Shown one piece after another: positions 32,601 through 42,506 of a stretch of 64,000 nt of DNA (positions are counted from its first letter, which is position 1; the number at the start of each line of letters is the position of its first letter). The translations under genes and the position numbers were made by a program. Source of the DNA: Prosapia bicincta (Eukaryota; Arthropoda; Insecta; Hemiptera; Cercopidae); NCBI GenBank assembly GCA_036971475.1, contig JBAIZL010000376.1:4074001-4138000 (forward strand), in the 5' to 3' direction. The notes below the pieces were generated by a model, which was not told the origin of the DNA, did no database searches, and worked only from the letters and a program-made list of their open reading frames with translations.

Positions 32601-33321
32601 ATTGCCCTCAGCCTGTAGCGTTTTTACTGCAGAACTTTATGCAATTTTCCAAGCATTAAGATCAATTCCGTCTGCAAAATCTAAATATCTTGTGTGTTGT
32701 GATTCCAAAAGTGCTCTCCAGGCTATTCAGGAAATGTACACTAAGAACCCTTTGGTTGGAGACATCTTGTGCTCTATGCACAGGCTCCAATTACGAGGTG
32801 TCGAGGTGTCATTTCTCTGGGTGCCTGGTCACTCCGGAATATTTGGAAACACTAAAGCAGATGAAGGTGCAAAATTTGCTACAAGTATGGTACCATCGAC
32901 ACAACGTGTGATGGCATCAGATTTTGTATGCAATGTTAAAACTATACTATTCTCTGTTTGGAATGAAGAATGGCAAAATGTAAATGGAAACAAGCTGAGG
33001 GACATTAAAAATACCGTCCGACCATGGAGGACATCTGTTCGTTCGAATCGTAGGGAGGAAGTGGTGGTTACTCGACTTCGCATCGGGCACTCTTTGTTAA
33101 CGCATGGATGGTTGATGCGACATGAGGATCCACCATTATGTCCGTTTTGTAGAAGCAATATTACAATCAAGCATATCCTGCTTGATTGTGATGAGTTGAG
33201 CGATTTGTATGTACGTTACGATCTTCGAGGTAGTTTAAAGGTGGTTTTAGGGGACGATGTCACGGCTATCGACCGTGTCATCGCTTTCTTACGCCACCTG
33301 AATCTATTTAATAATATTTAA
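29629..33321 (+). CDS. LINE A3 ORF2, intact endonuclease-RT-RNase H
   Basis: 1230 residues with no interruption. The endonuclease has WNINGV, QETHL, GDFNAHH and SSDHILIE. A 3-base loss in the region after GDFNAHH (ECKRGN instead of ECNPRGN) keeps the frame. Reverse transcriptase has FFDLEKAYD, GVPQGGVL and LFVDDFCIYM. RNase H has TDGSKLDNG, TAELYAIF, CCDSK and GHSGIFGNTKADE, where Ser replaces the Cys seen in other copies next to the conserved His. The finger CPFCRSN...HILLDC closes the protein. It could still act in trans on other copies if transcribed. Confidence 0.93.
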   Translation: MSTPKQTVIQWNINGVKSHIEDLKLIVRHVSPMYICIQETHLHESHNFHLREYSVYRSDFVTENRARGGVAILARDCVDAVSLNLITPLQAVAIQTAVPYKLTLCCVYLPPSDNLQQRDLVDLINQLPTPFLLVGDFNAHHVSWGSPECKRGNLIESIRSELDLYLLNDGSPTHLAASTGGWTAVDLSLCSPVLATRLKWSALPDLYSSDHILIEISLCDSSPCCVRHPRWILKKANWEQFSQDLESLDVDYLAPIDDIVNSFTKTVLNAAGKAIPKTSSKPRRPPVPWWNDECTVILRQRRKALNQFKRHPTSENLEKYKIFRAKARRIFRQSKRESWSQYIGTITRTTAPSTVWKKLRSVCGISVPMPLISLRHSDGVLTTDCEEIANVLALSFSKHSSSSAYKDAFQVFKRKQEALPFTVGLSGDSCLNIHFSIDELESAISSTKDSAPGPDDIVYSMIKNLPPSAKLVLLRIYNRIFEEHGFPDAWLEATIIPLLKQGKDKTNPSSYRPISLTSCLCKLLEKMVNRRLVWYLETNKLLTNVQCGSRQGRSSVDQLVLLESAIQNAFILRQTLVAVFFDLEKAYDMAWRRGILNILKSWGIQGNILAFIKNYLNNRTFRVRLGGIYSDRCELENGVPQGGVLSVTLFAVAINSVTSNVQSPVHCSLFVDDFCIYMTARSMATAERSLQLVINRLQEWTKSTGFKFSASKTQCIAFSRRRQHQEPILYLDGARLQTADNVRFLVLLLDKRLSWSPHVRDLRTRCSKILDMLRVLSGTNWGADRTCMLRFYRAVVRSRIDYGCIGYSSARPTILKLLDSIHHACLRLSTGAFRSSPISSLLVEAGEPSLSMRRQMLQISYYTGLRSKPNHPAFKAVFDNYLVDRYNVRQRSTAPFGIRTLRIFSNLNLEHPPIFERTLCYIPPWIIQKPKCDFSLSMYLKHNTPDVIYRQEFLQIQQTHQHTVTIFTDGSKLDNGIGCAFYMEGQTFTYGLPSACSVFTAELYAIFQALRSIPSAKSKYLVCCDSKSALQAIQEMYTKNPLVGDILCSMHRLQLRGVEVSFLWVPGHSGIFGNTKADEGAKFATSMVPSTQRVMASDFVCNVKTILFSVWNEEWQNVNGNKLRDIKNTVRPWRTSVRSNRREEVVVTRLRIGHSLLTHGWLMRHEDPPLCPFCRSNITIKHILLDCDELSDLYVRYDLRGSLKVVLGDDVTAIDRVIAFLRHLNLFNNI

Positions 33322-33472
33322 ATTATATATAATTTTAGTTTCTTTCTTTTTAGTTACATTTAGTATTAAACATTTATTTTAGTTTGTTTAGTTGGTTAGT
33401 TTTATTTTGAAATAATTATTTAAAATAAAATTTTAGTTAGGCGATGATAACCTCGATAGGTTTTTCGCCTGG

Positions 33473-33524
<52 letters not shown>

Positions 33525-33527
<3 letters not shown>

Positions 33528-35748
33528 TAGCATTCATCGCTAACTTTCTTTCTAATAGATCTTTCCGCGTTCGACTTGAAGGCACGTATTCAAACAGCTA
33601 TACACAGGAGAATGGTGTACCGCAGGGCAGCGTGCTGAGCGTCACGCTATTTGCCATTGCAATAAATAGTATCACTAGCAATATACGATCTCCGGTACAC
33701 TGTTCCCTTTTTGTGGATGACTTTTGTATATATGTGCCTGCTCGTAGTATAGCAACTGCGGAAAGATCTTTGCAGTTAGCAATATACAGATTAGAGGAAT
33801 GGTCAAAATCTACAGGTTTCAAATTCTCTGCTTCGAAGACCCAATGTGTAGCATTTAGTCGTCGTAGGCAACACCAGGAGCCGATCCTTTATCTTGACGG
33901 GGCTCAGCTTCAAACCACGGATAGTGTTCGATTTCTAGGTCTTTTATTTGATAAAAGACTCTCATGGATCCCACATGTTCGTGATTTGAAGGTGACATGC
34001 AGCAAGAAATTGGATATGTTAAGAGTCCTTAGTGGTACGAATTGGGGAGCAGACAGAACTAGTATGCTTCGGTTTTATCGCGCAGTCGTTAGATCGCGCA
34101 TAGATTATGGTTGTCAAGTCTACTCATCTGCACGACCTACAGTTCTGAAAACTCTTGATACCATCCACCACTTTGGACTTAGACTGGCTACTGGTGCATT
34201 TAGAACTAGCCCAATCCCTAGTCTTCTTGTCGAAGCTGGGGAACCTACCCTTTCTAGACGACGTCAGATGCTACAAATATCTTACGTTTCTGTTCTTCGA
34301 AGCAAACCCAACCACCCGGCATTTGATATAGTCTTTCATAATACTTTAAATCAAGTGTACAATACACGTCAACGTTCGACCGCTCCATTTGGCATACGAA
34401 CGATAAGAATATTGGATGACCTTGAGTTGCAACTTCCAACTATGTTTGAACGACAAATGTGCTATCTACCTCCATGGAAAATAAAAACGCCCCGCTTTGA
34501 TTTTTCATTGTCCAGTTATATAAAACACGATACTCCTGTTGTGGTCTACCACCAGGAATTTTCATCCATTTATAAATCTCACCAACACAGTGAAATTATT
34601 TTCACTGATGGATCTAAACTGGACAATGGCGTTGGGTGTGCGTTTTATGCAACTGGTTGTACCTACACGTACGGATTGCCCTCAGCTTGCAGTGTTTTCA
34701 CGGCAGAACTATTTGCTATTTTTAAAGCTTTGACCGTCATTCAATCTCGATCTTCGCATTATCTTTTGTGTTCGGATTCCAAAAGTGCTCTTCAGGCTCT
34801 CCAGGATGTTTTCTCTAACAACCCTTTAGTTGAGGACATTTTGTGTGCTGTACACAGGCTTCAATTGAGGGGTGTGGGGGTAACTTTCTGTTGGGTTCCT
34901 GGACATTGCGGAATACTTGGAAACACAAAAGCGGATGAAGCGGCGAAGAAAGCTACAAGTTTGGTGCCTATTACTCAACTAGTTATGGCATCCGATTATG
35001 TGTGTTTCGCGAAACATTTATTGCTCGCTGCTTGGAATGACGAGTGGCTTACCGTGATTCAGAATAAGCTGAGGGAAATTAAAGATACCGTCCGTCCATG
35101 GAGGTCTTCAATTCGTTCAAAACGTAGGGAGGAAGTGGTGGTTACACGCCTTCGCGTTGGCCACTCTTTTGCAACTCATGGATATTTGATGAGGCGTGAA
35201 GATCCACCAATATGCCAATATTGCGGTGATATCTTCACAATAAAACATATTTTAGTAGACTGTGTTAATGTAAGCAATATTCGTGACCTTTTTAATTTAA
35301 AAGGGAGTTTGAAGGTGGTGCTAGGGGACGATGCCTCGGCCATTGACCGAGTCATCGCTTTCTTGCACCACTTGAAAATATTTTTTGAAATTTAATACAC
35401 AAATATTTTTTTTTTCATTTATACATATAATTCTCTGTTTCTTTTATTTATTTTAATTTAATTTATTTTGTGTTCTTGTTATTGTTATTGAAATTTATTT
35501 ATTGATAAATTGTTACCTATTATTGTTTTACATATTGTTATTATTTATTTACTGTTATATTGTTTTTTGTTGTAATTTTGTTATTTAATATTGTTATAGA
35601 TTTATTGTTGTTTTTTTGTTATTTATTGTTGTTGTTTTTTGTTTTGGAATTTTTGTTGTAATTAAGTTTATTTGGTTTTATTTAAAATATTCGTTGTTCC
35701 GTTTAGATTTAGTTTGGCGATGATAACCACAAATGGTTTTTCGCCAGG

Positions 35749-35787
<39 letters not shown>
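33525..35787 (+). mobile_element. LINE family B, copy B3, 3' half
   Basis: It begins directly after the A3 tail, within the reverse transcriptase (LAFIANFLSNRSF). It runs to the ORF2 stop at 35393-35395, the B-type T-rich 3' UTR, hairpin (35716-35745) and a 38-nt A tail (35750-35787). The right side abuts an inverted A fragment at 35788. It is either an independent 5'-truncated insertion or the distal half of B1, separated from it by A3. Confidence 0.9.
33527..35395 (+). pseudogene. LINE B3 ORF2, C-terminal half, frame intact
   Basis: An open frame of about 620 codons covers the last third of RT, including GVPQGSVL and LFVDDFCIYV, the connection region, RNase H (TDGSKLDNGVG, TAELFAIF, CSDSK, GHCGILGNTKADE) and the finger CQYCGD...HILVDC. 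It lacks the endonuclease and RT start. There is no frameshift or stop before its natural end. Confidence 0.9.
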
Positions 35788-35790
<3 letters not shown>

Positions 35791-37361
35791 CCAATCACGC
35801 ACATGCGGATTCCATGAAAGTCTTTTTTCCAATAAAAGACCCAAAAATCTCACATTATCCGCGGTTTGAAGCCGCATACCATCAAGATAAAGAATAGGTT
35901 CCTGATGTAGCCTGCGACGACTAAGTGCTATACACTGGGTCTTCGAAGCCGAAAACTTGAAGCCCGTAGATTTGGTCCATTCTTGCAATTTATTAATTAC
36001 TAATTGTAAGGATCTTTCCGCTGTTGCCATACTTCTAGCAGCCATATATATAGAAAATGTTGTTAATGGCAACAGCAAACAGCGTCACACTCAAAACGCC
36101 ACCCTGTGGTACACCATTCTCTAGTTCGCAACGATCAGAATATATGTCTCCTACACGTACACGGAAAGTCCTGTTATTCAAATAATTTTGTATAAAAGCA
36201 TGAATGTTACCCTGTATACCCCCTGATTTCAATACGTTCAAAATTACTCTTCTCCATGAAATGTCATATGCCTTCTCAAGGTCAAAGAAAACAGCTACCA
36301 GTGTTTGTCGTAAGATGAAGGCATTCTGTATAGCTGACTCCAACAAAACCAATTGGTCAACTGATGAACGTCCTTGTTTGGAACCACACTGAACGTTAGA
36401 AAGAAGTTTGTTTGTTTCTAGATACCAGACAAAACGACGGTTGACCATCTTCTCCAGTAGTTTGCATAAGCAGCTGGTCAGAGAGATGGGTCTGTAACTA
36501 CTGGGATTAGTTTTGTCCTTTCCTTGTTTTAGAAGAGGAATTATTGTCGCTTCTAACCATGCATCGGGAAAACCGTGCTCCTCGAATCTACGGTTGTATA
36601 TCCGAAGGAGCACTACTTTTGCCGACGGCGGTAGATTTTTTATCATGAAGTATACAATATCATCCGGGTCTGGAGCTGAATCCTTCGTTGACGAGAGAGC
36701 TGACTCTAGTTCGTCGATAGAGAAATTGATATTTAAACAAGAATCTCCAGACAATCCAACGGTGAAAGGTAAGGCTTCCTGTTTACGTTTGTACACATGG
36801 AAAGCGTCCTTGTATGCAGAAGATGAAGAATGTTTTGAAAACGATAACGCTAGGACATTGGCAATTTCTTCAGAGTCCGTGGTCAAAACACCATCCTAAT
36901 GCCTTAATGAAATTAATGGCATCGGAACGGAAATGCCACAGACTGATCGTAATTTCTTCCATACTTTGAATGGAGCTGTAGTTCTTGTAATTGAGCCAAT
37001 GTACTGCGAGCATGATTCTCGTTTACTTTGCCTAAATATTCTCCGTGCTTTCGCACGGAAGATTTTATATTTTTCCAGGTTTTCACTCGTTTGATGTCTC
37101 TTGAACTGGTTCAGACCTTTTCTCCGTTGACGAAGGATCACAGTGCACTCATCATTCCACCACGGAACAGGTGGTCGTAATGGTTTTGATGAGGTTTTCG
37201 GAATTGCCTTTCCGGCGGCATTCAAAACGGTTTTTGTAAATGAATTGACAATGTCATCAATGGGAGCCAAGTAATCCACGTCCAGTGATTCTAGATCTTG
37301 TGAAAATTGTTCCCAGTTGGCTTTTTTCAGGATCCAACGGGGATGTCGAACACAACAGGTT
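35788..37361 (-). mobile_element. Inverted LINE A fragment (end of endonuclease to RT)
   Basis: Minus-strand similarity to A ORF2 runs from the end of the endonuclease (CCVRHPRWILKK, near 37361) to the post-RT region (SWNPHVRDW, near 35790). It carries the FFDLEKAYD and GVPQGGVL motifs. A deletion of about 65 bp near 36055 removes the catalytic FVDD box. A stop near 36890 separates two open blocks (37366-36896 and 36886-36035). It has no tail or 3' UTR. Confidence 0.88.
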
Positions 37362-37687
37362 GTCATTTCTCTGGGTGCCTGGTCACTGTGGAATATTCGG
37401 AAACACTAAAGCAGATGAAGGTGCAAAATTAGCTACAGGTATGTTGCCATCGACACAACGAGTGATGGCATCAGATTTTGTATGCAAAGTTAAAACTACA
37501 CTATTCTCTGTTTGGAATGAAGAATGCTAAAATGTAAACAGAAACAAGCTGAGGGGCATCAAAAATACCGAGGACATCTGTTCGTTCGAATCGTAGGGAG
37601 GAAGTGGTGGTTACTCGACTTCGCATCGGCCACTCTTTGTTAACGCATGGATGGTTGATGCGACATGAGGATCCACCATTATGTCCT
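37362..37687 (+). mobile_element. LINE A fragment, RNase H piece in forward orientation
   Basis: It starts at TGTCATTTCTCTGGG (RNase H FLWVPGHCGIF) and ends at CACCATTATGTCC, the first Cys codon of the C-terminal finger. A stop at 37528 (TGGCAA changed to TGCTAA) and a small deletion near 37570 disrupt it. It directly continues the inverted fragment on its left and is cut on its right by Harbinger sequence, with no 3' UTR or tail. Confidence 0.85.
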
Positions 37688-37867
37688 ACTATTAATGCTG
37701 GGTTAGATGCCAATGAATCGAATATGATTGCATTACAACGAACGAGCTTAAGGAATGTAAATGTGGCCGCCAAAAATCTCAGAGAGGAGTTTGCTACCTA
37801 CTTCGTCAATGAAGGCAAACTTTCATGGCAATACAAACGTGTTCTTCGAAACAAAAATTCAAGATAA
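37688..37867 (+). pseudogene. Harbinger-type transposase, C-terminal fragment
   Basis: The readable end is RNVNVAAKNLREEFATYFVN followed by EGKLSWQ and a basic tail ending at 37867. This matches the C-terminal R..FA.YF....G.VPWQ signature of Harbinger (HARBI1-like) nucleases. All catalytic Asp/Glu motifs are missing because the preceding sequence is replaced by the LINE A fragment. Confidence 0.7.
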
Positions 37868-38021
37868 AGACTAAGTGAATCATTATGAAGTGAATATATA
37901 TTTTTAGCTTAGTTGAGTCAATAACATTCACCAACCCATGCACAAACAATACATTAATACATATCAATTTTGTCATAAAACTTGTTTTGTTTTATTCTAA
38001 CATTCAACATTTAATTAACAT

Positions 38022-38267
38022 ACATATTATTTATTTACTGTTATATTGTTCTTTGTTGTTATTTTGTTATTTAGTTTTTAAGAATTTTTTCATTGTTATA
38101 TTGTTGTTTTTTTGTTTTTTATTGTTGGTGTTTTATTTTGTTTTGTAATTTTTGTTGTATTTATTTATTTGTTTATTTATTAATTTATTTGATTTTATTT
38201 AAAACATTGCGTTCTTTGTTAGATTTTGTTTGGCGATGATAACCACAATTGGTTTTTCGCCAGGAAA

Positions 38268-38302
<35 letters not shown>
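38022..38302 (+). mobile_element. LINE family B, very short 3' copy with TSD
   Basis: Only the last part of the B 3' UTR (ACATATTATTTATTTACTG onward), the hairpin (38232-38261) and an A-rich tail broken by one GT are present. TAATTAACAT flanks it on both sides (38012-38021 and 38303-38312), a 10-bp TSD. It has inserted between the two Harbinger genes. Confidence 0.9.
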
Positions 38303-38304
<2 letters not shown>

Positions 38305-38348
38305 ATTAACATCTAATTTAATATTTAACTTGCAAATTAAAGTGTAGT

Positions 38349-38778
38349 TCAAATAAATTGTTTAACTAGATAATTGATCTGTCTGGTACTTACTTCCTCA
38401 ATCTCGCTCCCATCTTCTTCCTCTAAATTCGACACAGATGCACTGGGAATGTCTTGATCACCAAGAAAATCGAACAAATTTAAGTACCACAATTTAGATA
38501 CGTACACATCGTCGGCTGATGCACCAGACTTCATTGACATCTCCCGTTTTTTTTTTCTCTTTACGCACATTGCTTCGTAAACTATTAATCTTTCTAACCA
38601 CAGATTTCTTTGTTGCATCGGGTTCCAGTTCTTTCAACTTGAGCACAAGTTTCGCATAAGCTGCATTTCTCTTATCGCGATCGTGATACTCTTTACTTTT
38701 TACTTGCCACAGGCACGGCTCGAGTTTATACAACTCGATAAAGTCTTCAATTACTTGGTTGCGTTTACGACTCGACAT
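38349..38778 (-). pseudogene. MADF/Myb-like protein of the Harbinger element, frameshifted
   Basis: From ATG at 38776-38778 the minus strand encodes MSSRKRNQVIEDFIELYKLE, CLWQVKSKEYHDRDKR and AYAKLVLKLKEL. This is a MADF domain, a Myb/SANT-like DNA-binding fold used by the second protein of Harbinger elements. After LRSNVRKEKKK the frame changes within a run of ten T (plus strand, about 38547-38556), and coding continues as SGASADDVYVSKLWYLNLFD to a stop at 38349. The homopolymer indel is the only clear lesion. Confidence 0.72.
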
Positions 38779-39253
38779 CACTAGCACCAGTAGCCACAAG
38801 ATAAGTCCGCTAACTACAAAACACAAAGACAAAAGACACTCTCTTCACGGAAGAAGCCCGAACTAAACAAAACTACTGCGCAGGCGACCAGACGTACTCA
38901 CACACACGCTCAGGTCTAGGGTATAACTGACGACTGCGCAGGTACAAGATACCAAATCTCCGTTCCTGTCAGGTGACTGGCGCAGGTCGCTTCGCCTGTG
39001 CACTTTCGCCTGCAGCGACTGGCACACACGCTCCGGTTTGCCTGCGCAGGTGACCTGTACAGGTTTACCTGTCATGTATACCGTTACGTGTGTGGCCGCC
39101 CTTAAATTCTGTCCCTAAAATCACACATTCCTTGCTAATCATTGCCCGGTGGTCACCACACATATCAGCACTGCAGGTTTGCAATGGCGTTTATTTTCTG
39201 TCTTTTGTTCGAGAACAAAAGTTACATCTTTGTTCTCTTACTTCCTCAGTCTT

Positions 39254-39643
39254 TCAGGAATACCCAAAATGTCCTAAATGACCATTGTAAGGCTTTTTCG
39301 CAGTGTTCCAGTCTCTAAACGTTTGTATAATAAAGGTTCGAATAGTGATTTTTCTAGTGTTGTCAACCTTTAGAAAATTTTTGGATTTTGACCATTCAGT
39401 TTGTATGAGACCATAGAATTTACTCCCCACTGGTTTAATATTCCACGAAAGAACAGTTGGTCTTCCTGCATACAGAGTAAGAGTGACATAATTTGTCAAA
39501 AGTGTCCGTCCTCCTATTGTGCTGTTATAGAATAGGACTATTTCGGGTTTGTTAGTTTCATCATCAACTATGGCACTGCGAAGAAAGCAAACAAACATTT
39601 TTTTTCTCTTTTGGGATGAAAGATACAATTGTCTTTTGGTCAA
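39254..39643 (-). pseudogene. piggyBac-like transposase fragment
   Basis: The minus strand contains DDETNKPEIVLFYNSTIGG, close to the KPE.(V/I)..YN.TKGGVD segment that carries the last catalytic Asp of piggyBac transposases. The expected GGVD is disrupted just after GG, and later similarity appears only in shifted frames (a C-R-K-T-type stretch). The family call rests on this one segment, so it is moderate. It is cut on the right by a 100-bp LINE A tail. Confidence 0.55.
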
Positions 39644-39651
39644 AAGGAAAT

Positions 39652-39754
39652 TTTATTTTGTTTTATTTTGATTAGTTTTATTTATGTAGTATTATTTTAA
39701 AAACTCAACTTTAGTTAAGCGATGGTAACCTCAATAGGTTTTTCGCCTGGAAAA
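39652..39754 (+). mobile_element. LINE family A, tail-only copy with TSD
   Basis: About 100 bp: the end of the A 3' UTR, the hairpin (39718-39747, first stem G changed to A) and a short A tail. AAAAGGAAAT flanks it (39642-39651 and 39755-39764). It inserted into the piggyBac-like fragment or its flank. Confidence 0.85.
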
Positions 39755-39937
39755 AAAAGGAAATAGAAAATGTCCTATAGGCTGTACTGATAAGAATTTG
39801 GCAGTGATGTCAGATTTGTTTGCCCTCATTGATCCCACCATTGTCAATTTATGATCTACTCACATAGTGTTGAATATTGAAAAGTACGTTAATCAGTTAT
39901 CAGTTGTGATGTTCCGGTTAGTTCCATGAATTGGTCA

Positions 39938-40650
39938 TTTATCGTAAGGAGTTTTTGCAGATTCATCAAACTCACCAACATACTGTGACTATATTCACAG
40001 ACGGTTCAAAACTGGACAGTGGGATAGGTTGTGCATTTTATATGGAAGGACAAACCTACTAATACATAATTGCCCTCAGCCTGTAGCGTCTTCACAGCAA
40101 AACTCTATGCCATTTTCCAAACTGTAAGATCAATTCCGTCTGCAACATCTAAATATCTTGTATGTTCTGATTCCAAAAGTGCTCTCCAGGCTATTCAGAA
40201 AATGTACAGTAAGAACCGTTTAGTTAGAGACATCTTGTGCTCAATACACAGGCTCCAATTACAAGGTTTCGAGGTGTCATTTCTCTGGGTGCCTGGTCAC
40301 TGTGGAATATTCGGAAACACTAAAGATGTAGGTACAAAATTAGCTATAAGTATGGTGTCATCGCCAGAACTTGTGATGGCTTCTGATTTTGTATGCAATG
40401 TATAAAATACACTATTATCTGTTTTGAATGAATAATGGCAAAATGTAAATAGAAACAAGCTGAGAGACATCAGGAATACCGTCCAACCATGGAGGTCATC
40501 TGTTTCTTAGTTTCTTTAGTTCTAGATAATAAAAATTAGTTTTAAATATTTATATAATTTTGATTAGTTTTATTTATAGAACATTTATTTTAAATTTTAA
40601 ATAACATTTGAGGTAGGCGATGGTAACCGTGATTGGGTTTCTGCCGGAAT
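39938..40650 (+). mobile_element. Old, decayed LINE A 3' fragment
   Basis: Similarity to RNase H starts near 39938 (CGTAAGGAGTTTTTGCAG) and continues with several stops and indels to about 40500. It then skips to the 3' UTR and a degenerate hairpin (40616-40645, GGCGA opposite TGCC). The open block 40070-40405 keeps FLWVPGHCGIFGNTK but has lost the ADE that follows. It is more diverged than the other A copies, hence older. Confidence 0.8.
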
Positions 40651-40744
40651 AAAATTATATATTTTTTTAATTATATATTGCTACATACGTTATTTTCATT
40701 GTTATTTATTTATTATTAATTGTTGTTTAGGACTAAGTCTATTT

Positions 40745-40829
40745 TGGTGAGGCACTGATCTAAGGACCCAGTGGCCATGATACACCCTCATTATTCCAGG
40801 TCAGAGTTTGATAAGCTCTGAACCTTGTA
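40745..40829 (-). mobile_element. Family C LINE 5' UTR remnant, distal part
   Basis: On the minus strand, the stretch below 40829 contains a hairpin TCAGAG/CTCTGA with a 9-nt loop, CTTATCAAA (40801-40821). Its partner in A1 is CCAGAG/CTCTGG with loop CTTGACAAA (3962-3982). The sequence GGTCCTTAGATCAGTG follows, matching GGTCCTTGGTCAGGGAGTG of the A 5' UTR. It continues the 5' UTR piece at 42507-42660, from which it is separated by a Tc1-like transposon. Confidence 0.6.
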
Positions 40830-42506
40830 CTGTGCGGGTCCAACCTCCGTGTGTTTGCTAGGAATGCGAGGAATGCGTAAACACAGGCTAAGTGAGGGAA
40901 AAGCTATTACTCATTAAAAAAACATCTATTCAAATATTGATATTAAGTACTTGTGTATTACAGTGGCCTAGCAAGTGTGCTATCTGCGTCACTGATGCTG
41001 GAGTCGCTGTCACTGATAGTATCGTCTGTACTGGTGTCGTCTTGAGCATTAATATTAATTATTAGTTCGTATATTACATCTGATACTATGCCATCAGTTT
41101 ACCAGTAATATTTCTCAAGGTCTTTTGTTGCAGTAGCCGATCCAGTCATTTTCTGTCACTTCTTCTTTTCCCAGTTCGGTTAATTCCTGTAACCTTTTTA
41201 AACTTAAGTGGCCGTCAGGATTATGTTCTCTCACAAAGTTCTTTATTTTAGCCCAAGCTAGTTCGATAGGGCTTAGGTCACACATGTAAGGTGGAGTTCT
41301 AACGACAGTATGGCACAAACTACAGAGAAACTGGTCTATTTTAAAAACCTTCTTTCGGTCGGTGAATGTTAAAGGTGGGTGAATTAAAAGTATGAGCTCT
41401 TCTTTTTTCATTGTTTCGTTACAGTTAATACCACGTTTCCTCAAAAAAGTTATCATTTCCATTTTTCTGAATATTTGGTTGGAAACTTTTCTGCTACAGC
41501 AGAATGATATGGTGCATTGTCCATTATAATTACAGAGGCGGGTGGAATGTTTGGCAAAAGCATCTCTTTGAGCCACTTCTCAAATTTATTTTGGTTCATT
41601 AGACCGTGATAGTCACCGGAAGTGATTCCTGCCTTATAAAGAAGCTTGATTCTTTTCACAAATCTGTTTTTGCCACCAGCATGTAGAAGAATAAGGCGGC
41701 ATCCTGCTCTACAGTTTTCTGATACACCGAAAACATCATCTGACTGCCAACATTTTTAAACAGTTATCTTACTTACTGTCTACCCATGTCTCGTCCACGT
41801 AAAAAATATCCCTTCCATAATGACGCAAGGCTTATTTGCACTAAATATCTGTGTTGCCATTCCTGAATTTTCTATAAGAATTTTTCTCCTACTACTACAC
41901 TTTCTCCATTTGAAACCCACTCCCCTTATAATTCTTATCAAAGATTTCTTTCCCCAAGGAAAGTGAATTCTTTTTTTCACTATGGGTAGCAGTTTTCTTG
42001 CTGTCGGTACAACGTTTTCACTTTTATAAAAGTCTTGAATTATATTTTTAATGACACACTTATCGAAGTCATCAACAGAAACTTTTCTGTCATTGAACCT
42101 GGTTTTTCTTTTTTTACCAGGCGAGGAGATCTTACTGCTTGAACCTTGTTCTTTCAAGTGCCTAGCCTCTTTACGCACTTTCAGAATAAAATTATCTGAC
42201 TTTCCACAATAATCTGCTGCTTTTTTTGTGGCCTGCTTTAATGGGAAACGCAATGAATTAGCTTGTGCTTCTTCGTCACATTTTTCAATTATTTTACTAA
42301 TTAATGTTCAAGCTTCACTATGTACAACAAATTTTCTTTTACGGCTACTTCCACTTGACGAACTTTGCGACATGACTAACTATAATCATAATTATCATCG
42401 CTAAACAAACACTAAAAAAAGGAATACACGTACATAAGAGTTACAAAGCCGTAGCCCCCTCCCTCGCACCTCATCCCGCAACCACACGGAGCTTGGACCC
42501 ACACAG
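40830..42506 (-). mobile_element. Tc1/mariner-type transposon with TIRs and TA target
   Basis: A 29-bp terminal repeat (CTGTGCGGGTCCAAC... at 40830-40858) is found inverted at 42478-42506 with three mismatches. Each end is flanked by TA (40828-40829 and 42507-42508). The 1677-bp length and a single transposase remnant on the minus strand fit a Tc1/mariner-superfamily element. It interrupts a LINE-like 5' UTR whose two halves are recognisable on either side. Confidence 0.82.
41115..42373 (-). pseudogene. Tc1/mariner-superfamily transposase, several frameshifts
   Basis: It starts MSQSSSSGSSRKRKF at 42373. A stop lies shortly after, then LRFPLKQATKKAADYCGKSD (helix-turn-helix region) and VDDFDKCVIKNIIQDFY. 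The first catalytic region DIFYVDETWVD is in a shifted frame near 41770-41830. The second is VIIMDNAPYHSAV (about 41500-41540) and the third PPYMCDLSPIELAWAKIK (about 41230-41290), where the last acidic residue should lie. The catalytic blocks remain, but at least three frame changes make the copy inactive. The DDFDK...VDET...PYHS pattern is shared with the fragment at 3163-3757, so the two belong to related lineages. Confidence 0.82.

Larger units (their letters stand above)
27001..33524 (+). mobile_element. LINE family A, copy A3, near full length with nested B2
   Basis: It starts inside the second 5' hairpin (GGGATTTGGCG; 34 bases shorter than A1). It has the 5' UTR, an ORF1 split by B2 (28279-29085), an intact ORF2 (29629-33321), the 3' UTR, hairpin (33440-33469) and a pure A tail of about 52 nt (33473-33524), the longest in the window. 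The left neighbour is B1 and the right neighbour is B3. Apart from the nested insertion this is the best-preserved A copy. Confidence 0.92.
37688..39101. mobile_element. PIF/Harbinger-like DNA transposon remnant, right part
   Basis: Two convergent coding remnants fit the usual two-gene layout of PIF/Harbinger: the C-terminus of the transposase on the plus strand and a Myb/MADF-like DNA-binding protein on the minus strand. The right end, read inward as GGGCGGCCACACACG, is followed outside by TTA (39102-39104), the 3-bp target type of this superfamily. The subterminal region 38870-39080 repeats the word GCGCAGG (four sites). The left end is missing, and a B tail has inserted between the genes. 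Confidence 0.7.

Noticed and set aside
39084..39281. Plus-strand frame right of the Harbinger end
   Set aside because: It crosses the transposon terminus into unrelated flank and has no recognisable domain.
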